From: Subtercola boreus
GTDB taxonomy: Bacteria > Actinomycetota > Actinomycetes > Actinomycetales > Microbacteriaceae
Direction of reading: 5' to 3'
DNA: 64,000 nucleotides
Assembly (NCBI RefSeq): GCF_006716115.1
Contig: NZ_VFOO01000001.1
Span: 3,782,001-3,846,000 of the forward strand
Within the stretch, counting starts at the first letter, position 1. The number at the start of each line of letters is the position of its first letter. Below are positions 40,770 through 52,770 of this stretch, piece after piece. The position numbers and the translations under genes were made by a program. The notes below the pieces were generated by a model that did no database searches, was not told the origin of the DNA, and saw nothing but the letters and a program-made list of their open reading frames with translations.

Positions 40770-41660
40770 CCGTCGGCGACCGGGAGCGCCGCGCGGCACC
40801 CCGAGCAGCACGCCGCCCACCACCAGCGCCGTGCCGATCGCCTCGCGTGGCCCGAACGGCTCCGCGGCGAGCAGGGTGCCGAGCAGCACGCCGGTGACCG
40901 GGTTGAGCAGGCCGACGAGGCCGACGGTGCCGGCCGGCAGGTGGCGGAGGCCCGTGAACCAGGCGACGAACGCCAGCGCCGTCGCCACGACGGTGACGTA
41001 GCCGAACGCGAGGGCGGCAGTGCCGTCGATCACCGGGGGACCGCCTTCGATGACCAGCGCAAACGGCAGCACGAGCAGCCCGCCGGCGATCAATTGCCAA
41101 GAGGTGATGGCCAGTGTCTTCTCGCCCACAGCCCATTTCTTCGTGAGTACGAAGCCGAATGATGACATCACCATCGCGGCCAGGGAGGCGAGCACCCCGG
41201 CGGGCTCGATCGCGGTGGTGCCGCCGAGTACCATCGTGCCCACGCCGACGAAGCCGAGCAGGGCTCCGAGCAGCGGGAGCAGGGTGGGCCGGTCCCTGAG
41301 CAGCGGCCAGGCGACGAGCATGAGCACGGCGGCGGAGGTCGCCATGATGGTGGACGCCACGCTCGACGGCAGCAGCTGAGACGCGACGTAGACCAGCACG
41401 AAGAACGCGCCGACGTTGAGGGTGCCGAGCACGACCGACTTCCACCACCACGAGCCGCGCGGGCGAGACCGGCTCACCGCGAGCAGGAGCAGTCCGGCCG
41501 GCAGGGCGCGCAGCACGGCGCCCCAGAGCGGATGATCGAGCGGCAGGAACTGGCGCGTCACGTAGTAGTTCGATCCCCACGCGACCGGCGCGATGGCGGT
41601 GATGAGCAACCAGTGCCAGCCGCGGGGGAGGGCGGGCATCCGTGAGCCTATAGCTTCCAT
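40692..41660 (-). CDS. EamA/DMT-family transporter
   Basis: About 322 residues with ten predicted membrane helices in two EamA repeats (WHWLLITAIAPVAWGSNYY near the start; SFGFVLTKKWAV opening the second). A basic Arg-rich tail follows. Exports small metabolites in characterised relatives; substrate unknown. Divergent from a MarR gene through a double operator. On this strand TATAGT (41673-41668) lies seven bases before ATG 41660, so a leaderless message is likely; GTG 41669 and ATG 41639 are alternatives. Confidence 0.8.
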   Translation of the reverse strand: MEAIGSRMPALPRGWHWLLITAIAPVAWGSNYYVTRQFLPLDHPLWGAVLRALPAGLLLLAVSRSRPRGSWWWKSVVLGTLNVGAFFVLVYVASQLLPSSVASTIMATSAAVLMLVAWPLLRDRPTLLPLLGALLGFVGVGTMVLGGTTAIEPAGVLASLAAMVMSSFGFVLTKKWAVGEKTLAITSWQLIAGGLLVLPFALVIEGGPPVIDGTAALAFGYVTVVATALAFVAWFTGLRHLPAGTVGLVGLLNPVTGVLLGTLLAAEPFGPREAIGTALVVGGVLLGVPRGAPGRRRSVREDRRRERRSHAADGRRPEDRAV

Positions 41661-41693
41661 GGAAGCCACTATAGCTTCCGGGGAAGTTATAGT
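41652..41693. promoter_or_regulatory. Double MarR operator with two facing -10 boxes
   Basis: Two copies of CTTCC-NN-GGAAG (41654-41665 and 41675-41686) alternate with TATAG words. The first is the perfect palindrome GCTTCCATGGAAGC (41653-41666). TATAGT is a -10 candidate on each strand (41673-41668 minus, 41688-41693 plus), placed for leaderless starts of eamA and marR. A repressor bound here would cover both promoters. Confidence 0.75.
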
Positions 41694-41698
41694 GGAGT

Positions 41699-42193
41699 GT
41701 GCAGACGGATCGGGTTTCGGGCATCCAGGCGGAATGGCGGCGCGAGCGCCCCGACCTCGACGTGTCCCCGCAGGGGGTCATCGGCCGGTTGCACCGGCTC
41801 GCCGCGCATCTCACGTCCGAGCTGGCCGTCGTGTACGAGCGCCACGGGCTGGGCGAGGGCGAGTTCGACGTGCTCGCGGCACTGCGGCGGGCGGGGCATC
41901 CGTTCGAACGGGCCCCGGGGGAGCTCGCCGAGCACACGATGGTGACGACGGGGGCGATGACGAAGCGACTCGACAGGCTTGCTGCGGCAGGCCTCGTGGT
42001 ACGGCGGGCCGCCGAGGGCGACGGGCGGCGTCGCGTGGTGGCGCTGACTGTTCGCGGCCGGGAGGTGATCGATGCGGCATTCACGGAGCACATGGCGAAC
42101 GAGCACCGCCTCGTCGACCTCGTGCCCGCCGCCGACCGCCCCGCGCTCGAGGCGCTGCTCGCCGCCTGGCTCGCGCACTTCGAGGCGCCCTGA
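41699..42193 (+). CDS. MarR-family transcriptional regulator
   Basis: 164 residues. Helices VIGRLHRLAAHLTSEL, the winged helix (EFDVLAALRRAG, GELAEHTMVTTGAMTKRLDRLAAAGLVVRRA), the wing EGDGRRRVVALTVRGREVID and a C-terminal dimerisation helix. GTG 41699 begins five bases after a TATAGT box, so the message is probably leaderless. It should repress itself and the divergent EamA exporter through the operators at 41652-41693, with an exported compound as likely inducer. Confidence 0.9.
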   Translation: MQTDRVSGIQAEWRRERPDLDVSPQGVIGRLHRLAAHLTSELAVVYERHGLGEGEFDVLAALRRAGHPFERAPGELAEHTMVTTGAMTKRLDRLAAAGLVVRRAAEGDGRRRVVALTVRGREVIDAAFTEHMANEHRLVDLVPAADRPALEALLAAWLAHFEAP

Positions 42194-42232
42194 CCCGCCG
42201 CGCGCCTCGCTCCTCCCGCGCTCCCGCGCCCG

Positions 42233-42314
42233 CGTCGAATCGATTCGATAGGACGCCAACTGCTCCAAAAGGTGATCTTCAGAGCAGTTCGGGTCCCATC
42301 GAATCGATTCGACG
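42233..42314. repeat. Palindromic repeat, family B (copy 1)
   Basis: Two 33-base arms (42233-42265, 42282-42314) match in 30 positions around a 16-base loop. The outer arm contains TCGAATCGATTCGA, the inner arm GGACGCCAACTGCTC. Lies between convergent genes. Confidence 0.85.
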
Positions 42315-42378
42315 CCGCAGCGCAGCGGGAACGGGCGGGCACGCGACGGGGTCAGATGGCGAGGGCGCGCGGCGGGGG

Positions 42379-43446
42379 TCAGAGCGCGGCGGGGGCGCGT
42401 GACTCCTCGAGCGCGTGGGCGACGGCGGCGCTCACGCGCTCCTCCTCCGCGGCGGCACGCGACGCGGCGAGGCGGCGCCGCAGGCGGATGCCCAGCACGA
42501 CCAGCGCTGCGAGCACGAGGATGACCAGCAGCAGCATCCACGGCACCGCCCAGCCCGACGCCGACGCCGTCACGGGGTCGAGGTCGGTCGTCGACCCGGA
42601 GGCGTCGATGACGACAGGCACGACGCTCGCCGAGGCGCCCAGCCAGAAGGTCCCGGGCACATCCCGCACGGGCACGGTCACGTTCCAGGTCTCTCCGGGG
42701 AGCAGCTGCGGGGGAGCATCCAGAGCACCCGCGTCGGAGGCGAACCAGCCGAACGGGCCGGCGACGGTCGCCGACTGCTGGCCGGAGAGCACCGCGTTGC
42801 CCGTGTTGTGGAGCGTGTAGCCGACGGTGGCGTCGCCGCCCGCGAACGGGTTGAGGCCGCCGTTCCAGTCGACGTGCATGTTCTCGACGGCCAGCGACGG
42901 TGCGAGGTCTCCGCCCACGCGGAGGGTGATCTTGATGCCGAGGCGACGGTCGACGTTGATGCCGTTCTCGGTTCCGGGCTGGGTGAGCGACGTGACGATC
43001 CCGCCCGAGTAGTCGCCCGGGGTCGCGTCGGCGGGCACCGTGAGGGTGAAGGGGAAATCGATGGTTGCGCCGGGTGCCACAGTCACGTGGTCGGTCGAGC
43101 CGGCCACCCAGGCGCCGACGCCGACCGACGGCGTTCCGGCCACGACCAGGTCGAACTGCCCGCTCTCGGTTGTGAACCCGTCGGCGGCGTACACCCCGAG
43201 GTCGACCGCCGTGTCGCCGTGGTTCGCCACGACGAGGGCGTCGTCGATCGAGGAGCCGGGGGTGATCGCGTAGTTGTAGCCGGTGCGCTCTGCTCCGAAC
43301 TGGTTGGATGCCGTACGCACCGACCACGTCACCTCGTCGCCCTCGGCGTGGGCGATCCCGGCGGGCATCGCGATGACGCCGATGAGGGCGAGAGTGGCGA
43401 CGGCCAGTGTCGCGAGGATGGCGCTGGGTGATCTGTGCACGTTCAT
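42379..43446 (-). CDS. DUF916/WxL-interacting-type membrane-anchored exported protein
   Basis: 355 residues: a signal peptide (AILATLAVATLALIGVIAMP then AGIAHA), an N-terminal beta domain with GYNYAITPGSSIDDALVVAN and VPADATPGDYSGGIV as in DUF916 proteins, a second Ig-like domain (NPFAGGDATVGYTLHNTGNA), a C-terminal membrane helix (WMLLLVILVLAALVVLGI) and a charged cytoplasmic tail. DUF916 proteins in Gram-positive bacteria bind peptidoglycan and interact with WxL proteins. The next gene upstream on this strand encodes a protein ending in a WxL-like domain, which fits this partnership. Confidence 0.8.
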   Translation of the reverse strand: MNVHRSPSAILATLAVATLALIGVIAMPAGIAHAEGDEVTWSVRTASNQFGAERTGYNYAITPGSSIDDALVVANHGDTAVDLGVYAADGFTTESGQFDLVVAGTPSVGVGAWVAGSTDHVTVAPGATIDFPFTLTVPADATPGDYSGGIVTSLTQPGTENGINVDRRLGIKITLRVGGDLAPSLAVENMHVDWNGGLNPFAGGDATVGYTLHNTGNAVLSGQQSATVAGPFGWFASDAGALDAPPQLLPGETWNVTVPVRDVPGTFWLGASASVVPVVIDASGSTTDLDPVTASASGWAVPWMLLLVILVLAALVVLGIRLRRRLAASRAAAEEERVSAAVAHALEESRAPAAL

Positions 43447-43533
43447 GGTGTCCTTGAGGAGTTAAGAGCGAATGCCCGGTGGGGCGCATGCCGACGGGCA
43501 CGCACCCCACCGGGGCCGTTCGGGTGCTGCTGC

Positions 43534-45528
43534 CTAGCTGCTGAGCGCGGTCAGCGTCAGGGTTGCGCGGTAGCTTCCCTTGTCGACCGAACCCGGGATC
43601 TTCAGATCCAGGTCGGCGCCGAGCTTCGCGGTACCGCGCTCGTGGCCCTGGTCGGCTGAACCGAGACCGCGGGAGACCGAGAGGCCCGTTCCGCCGTCGT
43701 AGCCGGACTGGATCGCGAGACCGGCATTGGCGCCGGCACCGGGCGTGACGACCTTCGGCGTCCAGCCGAGGTTCTTGCCCGAGAAGGTGGCGGTGCCGTC
43801 GCGGAAGTCACCGACCGAGGCCGAGATCGACCACGGTGACTGCGTGTGGCGGGTGTCCGTGACGGTGATCGGGTTGATCGAGCCGTTGGCCTCGAAGTAC
43901 TGGCCGTTCTTCTCAACCGCGGTGCCGAGGTCGACGAGGCGGTTGCCGCCGTCGATGGTCCAGCCGAACTCACCCGGGGCGGCGGTCGGAACCGTCACCT
44001 GGATGTCTTCGCCGTTGCCGTGGTTGGGGTGGATGGCGACCGAGTCGACGATCGAGCCGACCGGCTGCGCGGCGGTGGCGCCGTTGTCCGGCCCGCACCA
44101 CGGCACCTTGCCGAGCTCGACGGCAGCGTTCGGAACGGCGCAGGTGCCGCTTCGAACGGTCTGCACGGTGAGCTGGTCGGCCGCGACCGAGACCTTGACG
44201 TACGAGCGCACGTGCTCCTGGTTCTCGACCGAGTTGTACCAGTAGCTCGACGGGTTCAGCGGGTCGGCGCCGTTGCCGGCACCGCTCGTTCCGCTCGAGT
44301 CGGGAGCCGTGATGTCGTAGTACTTCGAGCCGGAGGAACTGTTGGCCGTGACGTAGATGACGCCGCCGGGGCCCGGGTAGACATCGTCCTGGCCGGGCTG
44401 CTCATCGGGGTTGGCCTTGGCGCCGTTCTTGATCTCGTAGCTCCGCGAGTAGCTGTGGTCGTGGCCCTGCAGAACGAGGTCGACGCCGAGGTTCGAGAAC
44501 GCGGTCGGGTAGTCGGTGCGACGCACCTTGTTGTCCGAGTCCTTCGCGTGGTCGGCGGGGGAGTAGATCGCGTGGTGGTAGACCAGCACGGTGTACTTCG
44601 CCTCGGCCTGGTGCTGGTTGACGACATCCGTCACGTAGCCGATGTGGGCAGCGTCTCCGCCGCCACCCTGCGCAGTGGAGTAGCTGTTGCTGTTCAGGTC
44701 GATGAACAGAACATCCTTGTAGATGTACCAGTAGTCGCCACCCGAGGTGTTCGACGTCGGCTGGCCGTTGGAGTAGTACGCGGCCGAGCGGTCGGTGTTC
44801 GGCGTCGCGAGGTGCTGCTCGTAGGCCTTGCCGCCCACGTCGTGGTTTCCGATCGTGGCTGCGAAGGGAACCTGGCGCAGCTGGTCGGGCGCGAGGAACG
44901 AGTCCCACTGCGCCTCGGTGTTGGCCGTCTCGACCTGGTCGCCGCCCGAGACGAGCAGTTCGGCGTTCGGGTTGGCCGCGGTGGCGACGGCGAGCGTGTC
45001 AGCCCAGCCCGCGCCATCCTTCGCCACGTTGCCCGACGAACCGATCTGCGGGTCGCCGAGGAACAGGAAGTCGTAGTCGCCGTCGAAGCTCTGCGTCTTG
45101 AATGCGTACGCGCTCGACCAGTTGCCCTCGGAACCGACGCGGTACGAGTACGCGGTGTTCTCGCTGAGGCCCGAGATCGTGGCGTGGCGGTTGAATCCGC
45201 CGCTGGTCGCGATGTTCGCTGCACCGATGGCGGCGAACGTCGTCGCGCCGGCCGGGAAGGCGCCGGCGACGAGCGAGGCGGTCGGCGCGAGCTGAATCTG
45301 CTGGCTCGTGTCTGCCGAGGAGTACCACGACACGATGCGCTGCGATTCGTTCGCACCGACGCCGAGGACGACGCCGGTGAGGTTCGCGGTCTCGGCGGCC
45401 GAGGCGGAGGGGGCGGCGAAGCCGCTGCCGACCGAGACGCAACCCACGAGGGCGGCGGCGGTCAGGATCACGGCGGCGCGGTAGCGGGTGCGCCGCCGCC
45501 CTGCTGTGAATGCTGTGGGGGAGGACAT
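43534..45528 (-). CDS. Secreted metallophosphoesterase with C-terminal WxL-like domain
   Basis: 664 residues. A signal peptide (YRAAVILTAAALVGCVSVGS), a fibronectin-like N-terminal domain as in purple acid phosphatases, and a calcineurin-type phosphoesterase core with all metal motifs: GDPQIG, SGGDQVE, GNHD, YHHAIYS and GHDHSYSRS. The C-terminal 100 residues (WSISASVGDFRDGTATFSG to GSYRATLTLTAL) look like a WxL cell-wall-binding domain. ATG 45528 has GGAAG upstream. Expected to hydrolyse extracellular phosphoesters at the cell surface. Upstream of the DUF916 gene in the same direction, 87 bases apart. Confidence 0.88.
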   Translation of the reverse strand: MSSPTAFTAGRRRTRYRAAVILTAAALVGCVSVGSGFAAPSASAAETANLTGVVLGVGANESQRIVSWYSSADTSQQIQLAPTASLVAGAFPAGATTFAAIGAANIATSGGFNRHATISGLSENTAYSYRVGSEGNWSSAYAFKTQSFDGDYDFLFLGDPQIGSSGNVAKDGAGWADTLAVATAANPNAELLVSGGDQVETANTEAQWDSFLAPDQLRQVPFAATIGNHDVGGKAYEQHLATPNTDRSAAYYSNGQPTSNTSGGDYWYIYKDVLFIDLNSNSYSTAQGGGGDAAHIGYVTDVVNQHQAEAKYTVLVYHHAIYSPADHAKDSDNKVRRTDYPTAFSNLGVDLVLQGHDHSYSRSYEIKNGAKANPDEQPGQDDVYPGPGGVIYVTANSSSGSKYYDITAPDSSGTSGAGNGADPLNPSSYWYNSVENQEHVRSYVKVSVAADQLTVQTVRSGTCAVPNAAVELGKVPWCGPDNGATAAQPVGSIVDSVAIHPNHGNGEDIQVTVPTAAPGEFGWTIDGGNRLVDLGTAVEKNGQYFEANGSINPITVTDTRHTQSPWSISASVGDFRDGTATFSGKNLGWTPKVVTPGAGANAGLAIQSGYDGGTGLSVSRGLGSADQGHERGTAKLGADLDLKIPGSVDKGSYRATLTLTALSS

Positions 45529-45678
45529 GAGTCTTCCGTTCTCTTGGGCTCCCCGAGGGGAGCAGGTGGATGTCTTCACGGTTCCGCCCGGGGGTGAACG
45601 GCTGTTGAACGGATGTCGCTGGGGTAGTTGATCAAGCGCAAATACTCTGAGCCGATTCACATGATCGGTGCTGCTGTT

Positions 45679-46917
45679 TCACAGGTCGAGGAGCCGTTCG
45701 ACGAACCAGATGAGCCCGAACACAGAAACGGCCACCGCGAGAGCTCCGGTGGCCCACAGCCCGATCCGCGGCTGGCGGCGACGCAGCAGTGCGAGCAGCG
45801 GGAACAGGGCGGCGATGATCGCGACCTGCACCGCCTCGATGCCGAGGTTGAAGACGAGCAGCGACCAGAGCAGCGTCCACGACCAGGGTTCGTCGATGCC
45901 GAGCGCCGACGCGAAACCGAGCCCGTGCACGAGCCCGAACAGGAACACCACCCCGAGGCGCAGCCAGCCGGCGCGATCGAGCCCGAGCGGTCCGCTCGAT
46001 GCGTCGAGTTCGTTCGCCGCATCCCCCCGGCGCCAGAGCCTCCACAGGTACCACGACGCGACGACCGCGATCGAGAGGGCGATGATCGGCTCGATGATGC
46101 GCGCGGAGACCGAGATGACGCCGGTGGCGGCGAGGATGAACGTGACCGAGTGCGCCACGGTGAAAGTGGTGGCGGCGAGGATCACCTCCCGGAACTTGCG
46201 GGAGCCGGCGATGAGGGCGAGCAGGAAGAGGATGTGGTCGATGCCGGAGAGCAGGTGCTCAGCGCCGAGGTGGAAGAACTCCCAGAAGCGCTCGGCCGTG
46301 CTCTGCTCGGTCGAGAACGAAGGCTGATTCGAGTCGAGTGCGGCCGTGCCGGAGCGCTCGTCGATCTCGTAGGTGAGGATCGTCTTCGTGCCGGTGACGT
46401 AGCCCTCTGAGTCCGGGAACACCGAGCTTTCCACGATGTGGCCGTCACTCGTCGCCGCGCACTCCCGGTCAAAGGTGATCACGGCGTAGGGCACGCCCTG
46501 GTCGATGGTCTCGGTGATGTCGCCGACACGGTGCGGGATGCACGTGGTGCCGCCTGCCGTGACGCTGAACCTGCTCGAGAGGTAGTTCTCCACGCTCGCC
46601 GTGTGCGCCTCGAGCGCGGCCACCCGGGTCGAGGCGTCACCGTTCTCGAACGCGTCCGTTCCCGCTTGGAAAAGATCATCGTCGTGCTCGGCGTCGGCCG
46701 CCGAGACCACCAGGAGGTCGTATTCCAGCTGCAGTTCCGTGCGCACGCTTCCCGAGTCGGTGCGGCTGACATCGGCGTAGACGACCGACGAGAAACCGTG
46801 CGCGGAGGCGGCCCCTGCCGTGCCGAAGAGGAGGGCCCCGGCAAGGCCGGTGCCCGCGAGCGCCAGGACAGCGCCGCGGAGCATCGTGGAGGGGATACGG
46901 CTGGGCCGGTGTGGCAT
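45679..46917 (-). CDS. HupE/UreJ-like membrane protein
   Basis: 412 residues. A signal peptide (GAVLALAGTGLAGALLFGTA then GAASAHG), an extracytoplasmic domain of about 170 residues with one cysteine pair, then six or seven membrane helices with the HupE hallmark HLGAEHLLSGIDHILFLLAL, FTVAHSVTF and LFGLVHGLGFASALG. HupE/UreJ proteins accompany hydrogenase and urease genes as putative nickel permeases, but this long signal-bearing version is widespread in actinobacteria without nickel enzymes nearby; metal transport is uncertain. Immediately upstream of the metallophosphatase gene on the same strand, so possibly the same locus. Confidence 0.82.
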   Translation of the reverse strand: MPHRPSRIPSTMLRGAVLALAGTGLAGALLFGTAGAASAHGFSSVVYADVSRTDSGSVRTELQLEYDLLVVSAADAEHDDDLFQAGTDAFENGDASTRVAALEAHTASVENYLSSRFSVTAGGTTCIPHRVGDITETIDQGVPYAVITFDRECAATSDGHIVESSVFPDSEGYVTGTKTILTYEIDERSGTAALDSNQPSFSTEQSTAERFWEFFHLGAEHLLSGIDHILFLLALIAGSRKFREVILAATTFTVAHSVTFILAATGVISVSARIIEPIIALSIAVVASWYLWRLWRRGDAANELDASSGPLGLDRAGWLRLGVVFLFGLVHGLGFASALGIDEPWSWTLLWSLLVFNLGIEAVQVAIIAALFPLLALLRRRQPRIGLWATGALAVAVSVFGLIWFVERLLDL

Positions 46918-47092
46918 GGGTCTCCTTCAGTCGACTCTGAAGGCTGGCGTCCGACGGTGAACAACGTGAGGACCGCGAGAGAACGGGGGAGGAACTCTGC
47001 CCCGGGCAGGCCCGCCCCGGGCATCCGGTGCCGCAGGATGTGGAGGCACCTGCCTGCCCACACCCCCACCCCACCCGGAGGACGGATCACCT

Positions 47093-47758
47093 TTGCGCTC
47101 CCGCACCCGAGCCGCCGCACTGCTCACCACCTCTGCCCTCGCCGCCGTTCTGCTCGCGGGCTGCGCGGCCGGTGACGACTGGTCGGAACCCCACGACGCA
47201 CCCACCGCTGTCGGCGCCCTCCGCGACGGATTCCTGCCGACGACGGCCCCGAGCCCGGAGGCGACCATCGCTCCGCTTCGCGATTCGTGGGCCGACGTGC
47301 ATCCGTCCGCCGGCTACCGGGTCGTGCTGCTGACCGCGGGAGACGACGCACCGGCGGTCGCGTTGGCCGATGCCGTCACGGAGTGGGCGGCCGACGAGAA
47401 GGTCGACCTCCGCACCGTGCGGGCCGACGACGACCACGTCGGCGGGATCGTCGAAGCGATGGACCTGCACCCCGACCTCATCGTCTCGGCGGGCAACGAC
47501 CTCATCGACGCGCTCGCGGCCGTCACGGCGAGCCACCTCGACCAGCAGTTCCTCGTCGTGGGCGCGGAGGTCGCGGAACCGACCGGCAACGTGACCGCCG
47601 TAGACTGGACGGGCGCGTCGTTCCGCGGCGAGGGGCTCGGGGCGTCGTCGACGTACGACCCGACGTCGTTCACCCCCGAGCGGTGCGCGTCGGCCGTGCG
47701 TGCCGGGGTCGCCTCCGTGCTGCACGACCTCACGGGCATCGTGCTCTGGCTCGACTGA
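47093..47758 (+). CDS. Lipoprotein, BMP/periplasmic-binding-like
   Basis: 221 residues. A lipoprotein signal peptide with lipobox LLAGC (Cys near residue 24). The mature part has alternating strands and helices (YRVVLLTAGDDAP, VDLRTVRADDD, LIVSAGNDLIDALAAV, QFLVVGAEV), like one lobe of BMP-type substrate-binding proteins, though shorter than the usual 330 residues. No transporter genes adjoin. Divergent from the HupE-like gene. Confidence 0.75.
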   Translation: MRSRTRAAALLTTSALAAVLLAGCAAGDDWSEPHDAPTAVGALRDGFLPTTAPSPEATIAPLRDSWADVHPSAGYRVVLLTAGDDAPAVALADAVTEWAADEKVDLRTVRADDDHVGGIVEAMDLHPDLIVSAGNDLIDALAAVTASHLDQQFLVVGAEVAEPTGNVTAVDWTGASFRGEGLGASSTYDPTSFTPERCASAVRAGVASVLHDLTGIVLWLD

Positions 47759-47837
47759 CCCGCACCGCGTCCCCGCGCGTCCCCTGCGCCCCCGCGGGTC
47801 CCCTCGCGCGCACCGCGCCCCCTGCGCCCCCGCGCGC

Positions 47838-47960
47838 GCCCTGCAACCCCGCGCGTCCGCGCGCGCCTCCTGCACCCCGCGCGTCCCCGCGCGCGCCTCC
47901 TGCACCCCGCGCGTCCCCGCGCGCGCCCTGCACCCCGCGCGTCCCCGCGCGCGCCGGCGC
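47838..47960. repeat. GC-rich minisatellite
   Basis: Four imperfect tandem copies of a 27-30 bp unit built on CTGCACCCCGCGCGTCCCCG followed by CGCGCGCC. The preceding 80 bases are similarly low in complexity. No gene is seen in 47759-48059. Confidence 0.85.
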
Positions 47961-47972
47961 CACCGCGATGGC

Positions 47973-48042
47973 AAACGAGAGGACGCTAACTGCTCGAATT
48001 CGTGCCCGTCGCAGCAGTTGGCGTCCTTTCGAATCGATTCGA
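47973..48042. repeat. Palindromic repeat, family B (copy 2)
   Basis: Inner arms GAGGACGCTAACTGCT (within 47973-47994) and AGCAGTTGGCGTCCTTTCG (48013-48031) pair with few mismatches; TCGAATCGATTCGA follows the right arm as in copy 1. It lies between convergent genes. Confidence 0.75.
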
Positions 48043-48059
48043 CGACGCGCGCCGGCGGG

Positions 48060-49055
48060 TCAGCGGAGCTGGGCGCGCGCCGCGTCCATGGCTTCGAGCA
48101 CGGCGAGGGTGTGCGCGTGCGGCATGAGCGGCGACTCCTGGAGGCCGGCTGCGACCGAGCGTTCGAGTTCGAGTGCCTGGAACTGCATACCGCGCGTGCC
48201 GTTCATGCCGCTGGCGGCATATGGCTCCCACGACTCGACGAGCCGGGCGGGCCGGGAGGCGTCATGGCGCTGGAATGCCGTCCACGCGAAGTACGGTGCG
48301 TCGAGATGGATCCACCCCTCGTCGCCCATGATCGACGCATCATTCGGACCCGGGTGCGCCATCGAGAACGACAGCGACGCGCCCGCATCAGGATAGCCGA
48401 GCAGCACCTGGGCGCCGAGGTCGACACCGGCGACATCCACCCGCCCCGCGGCCGCGATCGAGTGCGGTGTGCCGAGGAGGTCGAGCGCGAGCGCGAACGC
48501 ATAGACCCCGAGGTCGAGCAGCGCGCCGCCGGCGAGGGCCGGGTCGCCGTGCCGCCCCGCCCTCGAGAGGTCGAGCTTCTGGTGGTGCGCCGTCGTGATC
48601 GCGCGCACCTCGCCGATGTCTCCCCGGGCGATGCGCTCCCGCACCGCGATCATCGTGGGGGTGAACCGCGTCCACATCGCCTCCAGCACGAACACGCCGG
48701 CCTCGCAGGCGGCCGCGAACACCCGGCGGGCGGATGCCGCATCCACCGTGAACGCCTTCTCGACGAGCACGTGCTTGCCGGCCGCGATCGCGAGCAGCGC
48801 CTGCTCGGCGTGGAAAGCCTGCGGGGTCGCGATGTACACCACGTCGACGCCCGGATCCGCGCAGAGCGCTTCGTACGAACCGTGCGCGCGGCCGATCTCG
48901 AAGCGGTCGGCGAAGGCCCGCGCCCGCCCTGTGTCGCGCGCGCCGATCGCGGTGAAGCGGATGCCCGCGGCCTTCGCATCGGCCGCGAAGACGCTCGCGA
49001 TCTTTCCTGCGCCGAGGATTCCCCACCGCAGCCCTGTCTGCTGTTGAGAGCCCAT
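48060..49055 (-). CDS. Gfo/Idh/MocA-family oxidoreductase
   Basis: 331 residues. NAD(P) loop LRWGILGAGKIASVFAADAK, DVVYIATPQAFHAEQALLAI, the EKAFTVD motif (E-K-P variant with Ala) and a C-terminal sheet domain with GALLDLGVYAFALALDLLG. Resembles dihydrodiol/xylose dehydrogenase-type members that act on sugars or cyclic diols. ATG 49055. Divergent from the beta-glucoside operon, so a role in sugar metabolism is possible. Confidence 0.88.
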   Translation of the reverse strand: MGSQQQTGLRWGILGAGKIASVFAADAKAAGIRFTAIGARDTGRARAFADRFEIGRAHGSYEALCADPGVDVVYIATPQAFHAEQALLAIAAGKHVLVEKAFTVDAASARRVFAAACEAGVFVLEAMWTRFTPTMIAVRERIARGDIGEVRAITTAHHQKLDLSRAGRHGDPALAGGALLDLGVYAFALALDLLGTPHSIAAAGRVDVAGVDLGAQVLLGYPDAGASLSFSMAHPGPNDASIMGDEGWIHLDAPYFAWTAFQRHDASRPARLVESWEPYAASGMNGTRGMQFQALELERSVAAGLQESPLMPHAHTLAVLEAMDAARAQLR

Positions 49056-49111
49056 GGCACCCTGTGTAGCACGATGTGCGCGCGGGGCGACGTGTGCTAT
49101 CGTCCCTTTCA

Positions 49112-49142
49112 GGACATGTAACTGGTCACGCAGGCAGGATCC
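49112..49142 (+). promoter_or_regulatory. Ribonucleic antiterminator (RAT) for BglG
   Basis: The stretch from GGACATGTAACTGGTCACGC to the GCAGGCAGGATCC end matches the LicT/BglG RAT pattern (GGAT..T.ACTG....GCAGGCAA..CC). Its 3' end overlaps the left arm of the terminator at 49137-49180, so the two structures exclude each other. Confidence 0.85.
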
Positions 49143-49180
49143 GAACGTCAGGCGAAAGTCGACGATCGGGTCCTTTTTTT
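49137..49180 (+). terminator. Conditional terminator of the beta-glucoside operon
   Basis: Stem GGATCCGA (49137-49144) with TCGGGTCC (49166-49173), one G-U pair, followed by seven T (49174-49180). Antitermination by the BglG protein encoded at 52771 should allow read-through. Confidence 0.85.
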
Positions 49181-49182
49181 GT

Positions 49183-49242
49183 GCCCGAAATAGCCCGAAA
49201 TGGCCCGAAATGGCCCGGAATGGCCCGGAATGTCCCGAAGCG
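49183..49242. repeat. 10-bp tandem repeat, six copies
   Basis: GCCCGAAATG-type decamers repeated six times (variants GCCCGAAATA, GCCCGGAATG, TCCCGAAGCG) in the leader between the terminator and bglF. Confidence 0.9.
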
Positions 49243-49305
49243 CACCGCTGCGCGAACCGGAAAGCGCACAGATGCGCGACCACACGAATCCACGGAAGGA
49301 CTCCC

Positions 49306-52741
<3,436 letters not shown>

Positions 52742-52770
52742 ACACGCCACGGGTGTCGACGGAGATACCC

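Noticed and set aside
45679-46917. Nickel permease for urease or hydrogenase
   Set aside because: HupE motifs are present, but no urease, hydrogenase or other nickel gene is near and the protein has a long exported N-terminal domain.
47838-47960. Coding sequence in the GC-rich stretch
   Set aside because: Tandem CCCGCGCG-type units without a start, ribosome site or protein-like composition; treated as a minisatellite.
49183-49242. CRISPR-like array
   Set aside because: Six contiguous 10-bp units without spacers; a plain tandem repeat. No cas gene in the window.
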